Source of the DNA: CBDIDH01 sp965277595
Lineage (GTDB): Bacteria > Planctomycetota > Planctomycetia > Isosphaerales > Isosphaeraceae
Direction: 5' to 3'
DNA length: 64,000 nt
Assembly: GCA_965277595.1 (NCBI GenBank)
Contig: CBDIDH010000002.1
Span: 1,488,001 to 1,552,000 of the forward strand
A program made the position numbers and the translations under genes. The notes under the pieces were generated by a model. That model saw nothing but the letters and a program-made list of their open reading frames with translations. It did not search any database and was not told the DNA's origin. Shown here in pieces: positions 42,533 through 49,814 of this stretch. Position 1 is the first letter of the stretch. Every line of letters begins with the position of its first letter.

Positions 42533-42769
42533 ATTCCCGCCCGCAAGCCCCCAAGCCAGCGCCCCGAGCGCAAGCTCGACGCCACGGCCCGCGCCATCGC
42601 CGCCTCGCGCGAGGCTGACGTGGCCGAAAAGGCCGCCGCGTCTCAGGAATCCTCCTCCGACGTCAGTAAATCCACCGCGCCCCGAGGCGGCCGAAGCAGT
42701 CTCCGCCCGGCCCTCAACGGCCCCGCCCCCGCCCCTTCCACCAAACGCCCCAAACAGCCCGGAAGCTGA
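42533..42769 (+). CDS. Possible small basic protein with an ATT start
   Basis: A frame from 42533 reads (I/M)PARKPPSQRPERKLDATARAIAASREADVAEKAAASQ..., 78 residues ending RPKQPGS. Third codon positions are overwhelmingly G or C, as in real genes here, and start abruptly at this point. No ATG, GTG or TTG is available; ATT 42533 lies 9 bases after GGAG (42520-42523). No family was recognised. Bases 42413-42532 hold nothing else identifiable. Confidence 0.4.
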   Translation: MPARKPPSQRPERKLDATARAIAASREADVAEKAAASQESSSDVSKSTAPRGGRSSLRPALNGPAPAPSTKRPKQPGS

Positions 42770-42897
42770 CCGGCGGGGCGTCATGGAATTTCGTGGGAAA
42801 CGAAAATCGGTGTCTTTTTCCGCTCGATCATGGAAGATTGGGACGGACACCGATTCCCGGCTCTCTCGATCTCGATCACGACGTCGGTCAACAACCC

Positions 42898-43398
42898 TCA
42901 CCGCGCCTTGCCCTCGGCGGCGGCTTTCCAGTAGTCAAAGGTCTGTCGAGTCACACCGCCGCCGCCTTCATAAACGCTCTGTAAATAGGCGAAAAAGGCC
43001 CGAGCCTCGTCGTCGAGGCCGAGGATCTTCAGGCAGAGCAAGACGCGCGTGATCCTCAGCCAGTTGTGGTTGGGGATCTCAAAGACCTTCGGCCGCGCCG
43101 GGCCGCTCGGCCGCACCGAGCCCCCCGCGTATTCCAGGCCGAGGAACTTCAGAAACGCCACGAACGACCCCCCGAGGTTCGCGCGCAATTCAGGCCGGGC
43201 GCGAAACGCGGCAATGTCGAGGTCGGTCAAGGTCGGCGCGTCGGGGTTGTACTGGCTCGGCTCGCGGAGCGGGAACATCCACTGGATGAAGTCGTGGTAA
43301 TACTCCATCCTCTCCGCGTCGAGCGCCTGCGTCTCGGCCAGCGTGCGACCCCGGCCATCCGTCCCCGCGCCGCTATAATAACGAACGATGGACGACAT
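42898..43398 (-). CDS. OGFr_N-like domain protein
   Basis: The 166-residue product resembles the N-terminal domain of the eukaryotic opioid growth factor receptor, also found in some bacteria: IVRYYSGAGTDGRGRTLAETQALDAERMEYYHDFIQWMFPLREPSQYNPDAPTLTDLDIAAFR ... LGGSFVAFLKFLGLEY. Core marks are FY-type start, GRTL, HDFIQWMFPL and the NPDAP turn. The molecular role in bacteria is unknown. ATG 43398 was chosen because GGAG lies 7 bases upstream; ATG 43440 is possible. It sits on the opposite strand within the flagellar block. Confidence 0.75.
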   Translation of the reverse strand: MSSIVRYYSGAGTDGRGRTLAETQALDAERMEYYHDFIQWMFPLREPSQYNPDAPTLTDLDIAAFRARPELRANLGGSFVAFLKFLGLEYAGGSVRPSGPARPKVFEIPNHNWLRITRVLLCLKILGLDDEARAFFAYLQSVYEGGGGVTRQTFDYWKAAAEGKAR

Positions 43399-43644
43399 AT
43401 TCTGGCTCCAAATGGACAAATTTCGCCAAACTAAAGCCATGTCCGGGCCGAGGGGGTTCGCATCTCGGCTGGACAGTCGGGGCGATCGGCGGTATCGTCC
43501 CGGCCACACATCAGACGGCCTTCACCAGGCGTTCAAACACCGTGCCGCGATCCGGGCCGATGCCGATGCGTTGCCAGACGTCGTCGGGTTCGTTCCGATG
43601 ATTGAATGAATGATTGGGTTGGTTGAACCCGAGGAGAGGAATGG

Positions 43645-45801
43645 ATGCCTCCCACACCGTCGAGACCAAGCTTCGCCGCCGATGCCTGGTCGCGGCTCGT
43701 CGGAGTCGTGCTCCCGGTCACGATCGTTGGCGCGGTCCTCGTCTTCATCGTGCCGGTGCCGCCGGGAGTCCTTGACCTCCTGCTCTCGGCCAATATCACG
43801 CTCGCCGTGCTCGTCCTTTTAACCACCCTGACCATCAAAACGCCGCAGGAATTCAGCGCCTTTCCGACGATCCTGCTCACGACCACGCTCACCCGACTGG
43901 TGCTCAACGTCGCCACGACCCGCCTTGTGTTAACCCGAGGCGGCGAAAACGGTTCCGACGCGGCTGGTGAGGTCGTTCGCGCCTTCGGCGAGTTCGTCGC
44001 GGGCGATCAGGTCATCGTCGGGGCGATCCTCTTCTTGATCCTGATCGTCATTCAGTTCGTCGTCATCACCAAGGGGGCGACCCGGATCAGCGAGGTCGCC
44101 GCGCGGTTCACGCTCGACGGCCTTCCCGGGCGCCAGATGGCCATCGATGCCGACCTTCACGCCGGCCTGATCGACCAGCACGAAGCCCACCGACGCCGCG
44201 ACGCCGTCTATCGACAGGCCGACTTCTTTGGCGCGATGGACGGCGCGGGCAAGTTCGTGCGCGGCGACGCGATCGCCGGTCTGATCATCGTCGGCGTGAA
44301 CATCACCGCCGGCCTGATCCTCGGCATCGTCCAGTACGGCATGTCTCCGGCCGAGGCCGTCAATGTCTTCACCAAACTGACGATCGGCGACGGCCTGGTC
44401 AGCCAGGTTCCCGCCTTCTTGATCTCGCTCGCCGCCGGTCTGATCGTCACCCGGTCGTCGTCGGAAACCGACCTCGGCCGCGATGTGACCGGCCAGCTTT
44501 TTGGGCGTCGTCAGGTCCTTGCGATCGCCGCCGTCTTCCTCGTCGTTCTCTCGCTCACGGCGCTTCCGAAAATCCCCCTGCTCACCATCGCCGCGATGCT
44601 CGCCCTCGGCGCCTATCTGCTGGGCGGACCGGCGGAAGCAACGTCCGAGGAACCGATGGACGTTCCTGAGACGACGAATAACAACGTAAGCGTCGCTCAT
44701 TCGTCGCAGGAACCGGCTTCTGAGCGTATGGAAGACCTCTTGCACGTTGATCCGCTTGAGTTGGAGATCGGCTACCGCCTCATCACGCTTGCCGAACCGA
44801 CCCGGGGCGGCGACCTTCTCGATCGCCTCCGGGCGATCCGCCATCGGGTCGCCCGCGACCTGGGCCTGATCGTGCCGCAGGTCCGGATTCACGAGGCGAT
44901 CGGCCTCGGCCCGCACGAATACCGGCTCAAGATCCGCGGCACCATCGTTGGCGCGGGGACGGCTTACGCCGGTCGGCTCCTGGCCGTTCCGCCCGCTGGA
45001 CTTGTCTCCCGGCCCGACGGCCGCGACGGAATCGACCCGGTTACCGGCCAGCATGCCGTCTGGATTCATGCCGACGGCCGGGCCGTCGCCGAACTCGCCG
45101 GCTGTCGAATCCTGGAAGCCTCGGCGGTCGTTGCCGGCCATTTCGGCGAGATCGTTCTCGGCCATGCCGACGAGCTGATGACCCGCGAGCAGGTCGAACG
45201 CCTCCTCGCCCGGTCGCGGACGGCCACCCCGGCGCTTGTTGACGAGGTCGTTCCCGGTCTCCTTCGCGCGGGCGAACTGCAACGCGTCTTGCAAAATCTC
45301 TTGCGTGAACGGGTGAGCATTCGCGACATGGAAACGATCCTCGAAACGGTCGCCGTCCACGCGGGGAAGGTCAAGGAAACCGACGCCCTGACCGAGCACG
45401 TCCGCTGCGGTCTCGCCCGGCGGATCACCGAACAGTACCGAGGTCCCGACGGCCGCCTTCGCGTCGTCAGCCTCTCGCGGCCGGTCGACGCCCGGCTCGC
45501 CGCGGCAGGCGGTCAGTCGGATACCCGACCCGCCGAGGCGCTCGGCGTTGACGTCTCGCGGAGCCTGGTCCGCGCCGTCGCGTTGTCGGTCAGCGCGCTG
45601 GTGGATGCGGGCTTTCCGCCGGTCGTGCTCGCCTCGGCCGATGCCCGGCCCGTCCTCAAGGACCTGACCCGCGCCGATCTCCCCAGACTCGCCGTCCTCA
45701 GCCGTCGCGAGATCCCCCGCGATACGCCTGTCGAGGTCGTCGGCGCTGTCGTCGAGGACGAACCGACCGACGTGACCACGTCAACAACCGTCGCGGCCTG
45801 A
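43645..45801 (+). CDS. flhA: Flagellar export gate protein FlhA
   Basis: FlhA forms the nonameric export ring and docks chaperone-substrate complexes. Eight membrane helices are followed by a cytoplasmic domain. The FHIPEP signature region is textbook: GATRISEVAARFTLDGLPGRQMAIDADLHAGLIDQHEAHRRRDAVYRQADFFGAMDGAGKFVRGDAIAGL. The linker (residues 330-365) is Ser/Thr/Asn-rich, and the C-domain carries HVDPLELEIGYRLI and MTREQVERLL. At 718 residues it is full length. GAGGAGAGG precedes the ATG. Unlike FlhB and FliG, nothing essential looks changed. Confidence 0.97.
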   Translation: MPPTPSRPSFAADAWSRLVGVVLPVTIVGAVLVFIVPVPPGVLDLLLSANITLAVLVLLTTLTIKTPQEFSAFPTILLTTTLTRLVLNVATTRLVLTRGGENGSDAAGEVVRAFGEFVAGDQVIVGAILFLILIVIQFVVITKGATRISEVAARFTLDGLPGRQMAIDADLHAGLIDQHEAHRRRDAVYRQADFFGAMDGAGKFVRGDAIAGLIIVGVNITAGLILGIVQYGMSPAEAVNVFTKLTIGDGLVSQVPAFLISLAAGLIVTRSSSETDLGRDVTGQLFGRRQVLAIAAVFLVVLSLTALPKIPLLTIAAMLALGAYLLGGPAEATSEEPMDVPETTNNNVSVAHSSQEPASERMEDLLHVDPLELEIGYRLITLAEPTRGGDLLDRLRAIRHRVARDLGLIVPQVRIHEAIGLGPHEYRLKIRGTIVGAGTAYAGRLLAVPPAGLVSRPDGRDGIDPVTGQHAVWIHADGRAVAELAGCRILEASAVVAGHFGEIVLGHADELMTREQVERLLARSRTATPALVDEVVPGLLRAGELQRVLQNLLRERVSIRDMETILETVAVHAGKVKETDALTEHVRCGLARRITEQYRGPDGRLRVVSLSRPVDARLAAAGGQSDTRPAEALGVDVSRSLVRAVALSVSALVDAGFPPVVLASADARPVLKDLTRADLPRLAVLSRREIPRDTPVEVVGAVVEDEPTDVTTSTTVAA

Positions 45802-45929
45802 TCCGCTTTTGATTGTAAATTTTAGAAAATGACCTGCGGTAAGATGCTTTTCTCGCGAAGATGTTTTAATCTTCTCTTTCGTTGGGACCGCTCTGAATCG
45901 AAAACGGTCTTGTCTCCGCAAGGATGGAT

Positions 45930-47105
45930 ATGAGCACAAGAACCTACCGAGCGGGGACGATGCGAGAGGCCCTGGCGCAGGTGCGCAGGGATCTTGGCGG
46001 CGATGCCGTGATCCTGGGAACGCGAGAGGTTCGCCGCCGGAGACTCTTTGGCCTGGGCTCGCGTGAGCTGATCGAGGTCACCGCGACCGATGCCGCGGCC
46101 GGTCCGATCGCCGTCGCCATGCCGAGAGTTGTCCCGTCGCCAACGTCAACGCCAACGCAAACTTCCCATCAACAGCCCGCGTCGAGGCCGTCGGCCCTGC
46201 ACGCTCAGTTCGGCGAGCAACTGAGCCGCTTGCACACGATTGTTGACGGTCTGAGCCGGAGCGGTCGGCTCGAACACCTGCTTCCCGACCTGCCGAGCGA
46301 ACTGGTGCCGACGTATGCCCAGTTGCTTGAGGCCGAGGTGCCCGAGGTGCTCGCCCGAAGGCTCGTCCGGCACGTTGCCGACCGCCTCGAACCGGGCGAG
46401 GTTCACCGGCCGGGCCTGGTTCGCGAGGCGCTTGTCGACGCGGTCGAGTCGTGCGTTCCGGTCGCCCCGCCCATTGCCGCGGTCCCTGGTTCGCGTCGGG
46501 TCGTCGCGCTCGTCGGCCCGACGGGTGTCGGCAAGACGACGACGGTGGCCAAGCTCGCCGCCAACTTCAAGCTGGCGCACGGATTTCGGCCCGGTTTGGT
46601 CACCGTGGACACGTACCGGATCGCCGCGGTCGAGCAGTTGCGAACGTATGCCGAGATCATTGACCTGCCGCTCGCCGTCGCCAACTCTCCGGCCGAGATG
46701 ACCCGGGCGATCGACGAGCTTGGCGACGTTGACATTGTTTTGATCGACACGGCCGGTCGAAGCCCGCGCGATGAGGTCAAGATCCGCGAGCTGGCCGACT
46801 TCCTGGCCGAGGCCCGGCCCGACGAGGTTCATCTTGTCCTCAGCGCCGTCGCGGGCGAGCGCAGTCTGCGCGCGGCGGTCGAACGGTTCGCGGTCGTTCA
46901 CGCCGATCGCCTGATTTTCACCAAGCTCGACGAGGCCGACGGCCTTGGCGGTGTCCTCGCCGTTCTCGGCCAGGCCGATCGCCCGGTGAGTTACTTGACG
47001 ACCGGCCAGGCTGTTCCCGATGACATCGAGCCGGCCGACCGTTCTCGGCTGGCCCGCCTGATCCTCGGTCACGAAGCCGTTGATTCGGGAGGACTCGACC
47101 GTTGA
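45930..47105 (+). CDS. flhF: Flagellar SRP-like GTPase FlhF
   Basis: FlhF sets flagellar number and place, usually polar. The N-terminal part (TYRAGTMREALAQVRRDLGGDAVILGTREVRRR) is the FlhF B-domain start. The GTPase has G1 VALVGPTGVGKTTTVAKLAA, the LVTVDTYRIAAVEQLRTYAEI segment, DIVLIDTAGRSPRD (G3) and the TKLDEADGLGG loop (G4). ATG 45930 is preferred to 45924, which overlaps the Shine-Dalgarno AAGGA. Its stop overlaps the TTG start of a lipoprotein gene. Confidence 0.95.
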   Translation: MSTRTYRAGTMREALAQVRRDLGGDAVILGTREVRRRRLFGLGSRELIEVTATDAAAGPIAVAMPRVVPSPTSTPTQTSHQQPASRPSALHAQFGEQLSRLHTIVDGLSRSGRLEHLLPDLPSELVPTYAQLLEAEVPEVLARRLVRHVADRLEPGEVHRPGLVREALVDAVESCVPVAPPIAAVPGSRRVVALVGPTGVGKTTTVAKLAANFKLAHGFRPGLVTVDTYRIAAVEQLRTYAEIIDLPLAVANSPAEMTRAIDELGDVDIVLIDTAGRSPRDEVKIRELADFLAEARPDEVHLVLSAVAGERSLRAAVERFAVVHADRLIFTKLDEADGLGGVLAVLGQADRPVSYLTTGQAVPDDIEPADRSRLARLILGHEAVDSGGLDR

Positions 47106-47299
47106 AACCGAAACGCTCGTTGATCGTCGCCGCGATGTTGTTGTTGCTGGCCTCGGGATGCAGTACTCCTTCGCCCCTGAGCAGTCTTCCGCTCTTCAGT
47201 CGCGGCGACTCCGATCCTGGCGACATTCGCTCATCCCGTTCCGCGATGGACGGCCCCAATGGTCCCGGGTCGGCGGTCAAGCTTCCTTTTAACTGGTAA
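47102..47299 (+). CDS. Small lipoprotein between flhF and flhG
   Basis: The 65-residue product has a basic start, a hydrophobic core and a lipobox (LIVAAMLLLLASGC), then a Ser/Pro-rich mature part ending KLPFNW. The TTG start overlaps the flhF stop (TTGA), the same coupling seen at fliO-fliP. Export and lipid anchoring are inferred from the lipobox. I do not recognise the family. Confidence 0.7.
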   Translation: MKPKRSLIVAAMLLLLASGCSTPSPLSSLPLFSRGDSDPGDIRSSRSAMDGPNGPGSAVKLPFNW

Positions 47300-47300
47300 G

Positions 47301-47411
47301 GACCGAGGATCGATGACCGATGACCGAAGTCACCTTCTGCCCTCATTGATTTCTCTGAGCCTTTGCCCTTTGCCCTTTGTTTTCGGTCCTTGGTCATCGG
47401 TCCTCGGTCAT
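47301..47411. repeat. Inverted heptamer clusters between the lipoprotein gene and flhG
   Basis: GACCGAG, GATCGAT, GACCGAT, GACCGAA lie on the left. GCCCTTT units and then GGTCCTT, GGTCATC, GGTCCTC and GGTCATC lie on the right, so the outer parts can pair (GATGACCGA with TCGGTCATC). It begins directly behind the lipoprotein stop codon. Confidence 0.8.
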
Positions 47412-47614
47412 CATCCCTTATCGATCACGAAAGAGCCCACGGTTTGTAACAAGGTCCGTAGACGGTTCCGCCGCGATCATTAGAATGCCCTGACCTTCGA
47501 CGGACGCGGCTTACTTGATTCATTCAGACGGTGTGACGGTCACGCTTGGCTTCCTTCTTCCCTTCTTGATCGGAAACCCGGTGTGTTCGGCACACCTCGA
47601 CGTCGAGGAGACTC

Positions 47615-48541
47615 ATGTCAGACCAGGCCGACGGACTCAGAGAGCTTGTCCGGGCGCGGTCGGGGTCGGGGGCGACGGCCCTGGCCGAGCCGCCGCCGCC
47701 CGCGACGCCCAGACCGAACCCGTCGCCCGCGAAGACCCGGTCACTGGTCTTCACCAGCGGCAAAGGGGGGGTGGGAACGTCAAACCTGGCGCTCAACCTG
47801 GCCCTCGCGCTGGGAGAACTCGGACAACGCGTTCTCCTTGTCGACGCCGACCTTGGCCTGGCGAACCTCGACCTGCTCTGCGGACTTGCCCCGGCGCACG
47901 ACCTTGGCGCGGTGCTTGCCGGTGAGGGGCTGCTGGCCGACGCCATTGTCGAAGGCCCGGCCGGAGTCCGCATCTTGCCCGGAGCGCATGCGATGCGGAC
48001 CCTTCCCGAAGCCCTCGACAACGGTCCGGCCCGGCTCGCGGCCGAGCTGCAAGGGCTGGAGGCCGGCGCTGATCTTTTGATCGTCGACGCCGGATCGGGT
48101 CTCGGGCCGGGAATCGCCACGCTCGCCGCCGCGGCCGACGAGGTCGTCGTCGTCACGACGCCCGAGCCGACGAGTGTCGCCGATGCTCATGCCGCGGTCG
48201 GCCGGTTCCAAAGACTCCCCGGCGTCCGGCTCAGGGTCGTTCTGAATCAGGCGGCCTCGGCCGCGGAAGGGACCGATGCTCTCGCGGCGCTCCGCGCATC
48301 GAGTCGGCAGTTCCTTGGCGCGGTCGTCACGCCGCTCGGCTACGTTCGGGCCGACCCGCGCGTTGGCCAGGCGGTTCGCGCTCGACGGCCGTTCTTGCTG
48401 GCGTATCCCAATTCCATCGCCTCGAAAGGCGTCCGCGGGCTCGCCCGCGACCTCGTCGCGGAGGGTCAGCCCGACGGCCGACGCCCTGGCTTCTTCGCCG
48501 CGCTCGCGGCCCGACGCGCCTTGAGCCGACTCGCGCGCTGA
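47615..48541 (+). CDS. flhG: FlhG/MinD-like ATPase with altered P-loop
   Basis: FlhG is a MinD-type ATPase that partners FlhF and limits flagellar number. The deviant Walker A reads SGKGGVGTSN (residues 49-57): signature Lys 50 is kept but the P-loop Lys is Thr 55. VLLVDADLGLANLDLLCGL (switch I region and A') and DLLIVDAGSGLGPG (Walker B) are good. The C-terminal membrane-targeting helix of MinD was not obvious. A 40-residue Pro-rich N-terminus replaces the short FlhG activator helix with DQA. GAGGAGA precedes the ATG. Position in the flhF-flhG-fliA order supports the call. Confidence 0.9.
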   Translation: MSDQADGLRELVRARSGSGATALAEPPPPATPRPNPSPAKTRSLVFTSGKGGVGTSNLALNLALALGELGQRVLLVDADLGLANLDLLCGLAPAHDLGAVLAGEGLLADAIVEGPAGVRILPGAHAMRTLPEALDNGPARLAAELQGLEAGADLLIVDAGSGLGPGIATLAAAADEVVVVTTPEPTSVADAHAAVGRFQRLPGVRLRVVLNQAASAAEGTDALAALRASSRQFLGAVVTPLGYVRADPRVGQAVRARRPFLLAYPNSIASKGVRGLARDLVAEGQPDGRRPGFFAALAARRALSRLAR

Positions 48542-48842
48542 GCAAAACAAAACCGAGTTCAAGACGGCCTGAGCAAATCAGGCTTGGATGAGTCAATCGA
48601 TTCGGATCGTGACAATTCTGCTGTCTGTCTGGGCGGTATCGCTCAAGCCGGTTCCACCGGTTGTCCGATGAAGTATGGGGATCGGGTTCCTTGGACCGCG
48701 AGAGGGTAAGGGCAAGGGTCGATCACCTCAACGGCCTGATTGAGGACGTGATCGCTCCGAGGGTTTGGAACGGGACAACCCGAGCCGACCGCCCGACGCA
48801 CAGGACGTGCCCCCTCTTGGCGCAGCCGACACGGAGGTCAGG
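48542..48842. other. 301-base spacer between flhG and fliA, no gene seen
   Basis: CCTGAGCAAATCAGG (around 48568-48582) is a short palindrome. No sigma-28 or sigma-54 promoter could be identified with confidence. GGAGG at 48832-48836 is the ribosome binding site of fliA. An upstream extension of the fliA frame exists but looks non-coding. Confidence 0.45.
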
Positions 48843-49619
48843 ATGTCAACAAAGCTGGACGTGGACGTGACGGAACTCTGGCGGGAGTTCAAGGAACACC
48901 CCACCACGCCCTTGCGGAACCGTCTGGTCGAGCGGTACTTGCCACTGGTCAAGTACAACGCTGAACGGATCTGGCAACGTCTTCCCGAAGGGGTCGACCT
49001 CGACGACCTGATCTCGGCCGGCGTCTTCGGCCTGATGGACGCGATCGACGCCTTTGACCTGACCCGTGGGGTCAAGTTTGAGACGTACTGCGTCCCCCGG
49101 ATTCGAGGCGCCATGCTCGACGAGCTTCGGACGATGGACTGGGTTCCGCGCCTCGTCCGCTCGAAGCACACGAAAATGGAAGAGGCCCGCAAGTCTCTGG
49201 AAGCCCAGCACGGCCGACCGCCGACCGATGCCGAGCTTGCCGAACGCCTCGGCCTGCCTCTCGACGAATACGAGAAGATGGCGATGGACGCCAACGCCGT
49301 CGGCCTCATCAGCCTGAACAAGAAATGGTACGAGACCGACAGCTATAAAGACGTCCGCGAGATCGACATCCTCGAAGACAAGAAGGGCGAAGACCCCACC
49401 CGCCGCCTTCAGCGCAAAGACCTGATGCGGATGGTGACCAAGGGCCTGAACCGCAACGAACGTCTTATTATTATTCTGTATTACTATGAAGAACTGACGA
49501 TGAAAGAGATCGGCGCCACGCTCGACCTGAGCGAGTCGCGTGTTTCTCAGATGCACTCATCGATCATCTCCCGGCTCCAGTCGCAACTCTCGGCCCGCCG
49601 TCCCGAGTTCGGCACCTGA
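48843..49619 (+). CDS. fliA: RNA polymerase sigma-28 factor (FliA/WhiG type)
   Basis: The protein directs transcription of late flagellar and chemotaxis genes. Region 2 reads RYLPLVKYNAERIWQRLPEGVDLDDLISAGVFGLMDAIDAFDLTRGVKFETYCVPRIRGAMLDELRTMDWVPRLVR, and region 4 reads LNRNERLIIILYYYEELTMKEIGATLDLSESRVSQMHSSIISRLQ. The match to FliA/WhiG is strong. ATG 48843 has GGAGG 6 bases before it. No anti-sigma FlgM is seen in the window. A long inverted repeat follows. Confidence 0.95.
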   Translation: MSTKLDVDVTELWREFKEHPTTPLRNRLVERYLPLVKYNAERIWQRLPEGVDLDDLISAGVFGLMDAIDAFDLTRGVKFETYCVPRIRGAMLDELRTMDWVPRLVRSKHTKMEEARKSLEAQHGRPPTDAELAERLGLPLDEYEKMAMDANAVGLISLNKKWYETDSYKDVREIDILEDKKGEDPTRRLQRKDLMRMVTKGLNRNERLIIILYYYEELTMKEIGATLDLSESRVSQMHSSIISRLQSQLSARRPEFGT

Positions 49620-49686
49620 GCTGACTTTGTCCGAATCCGATCAATCCTTCTGCCCCCGCGCGGACCCGCCCATCCCACCTTTTCGG

Positions 49687-49740
49687 GCCCGTCCCGGCGA
49701 TCCCCAAGCCTTCTCGGCCGCGGGGATCGCCGGGACGGGC
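49687..49740 (+). terminator. 19-bp perfect inverted repeat behind fliA
   Basis: GCCCGTCCCGGCGATCCCC (49687-49705) pairs perfectly with its reverse complement at 49722-49740 around a 16-base loop. Only a weak T-run (TTTTATT) follows at about 49748. It closes the flagellar block and may also stop the convergent TPR gene. Confidence 0.8.
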
Positions 49741-49814
49741 TCCTGCGTTTTATTCCGCATGCGTCTCTGCTGTTCTAAGGACGCACGATCGATCGAGCGA
49801 GCGAGCGGAGAGGC

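Noticed and set aside
34404..49619. Non-flagellar type III secretion system (Sct)
   Set aside because: FlhF, FlhG and the sigma-28 FliA gene are part of the block, no secretin gene is present, and FlhA has the flagellar FHIPEP signature.
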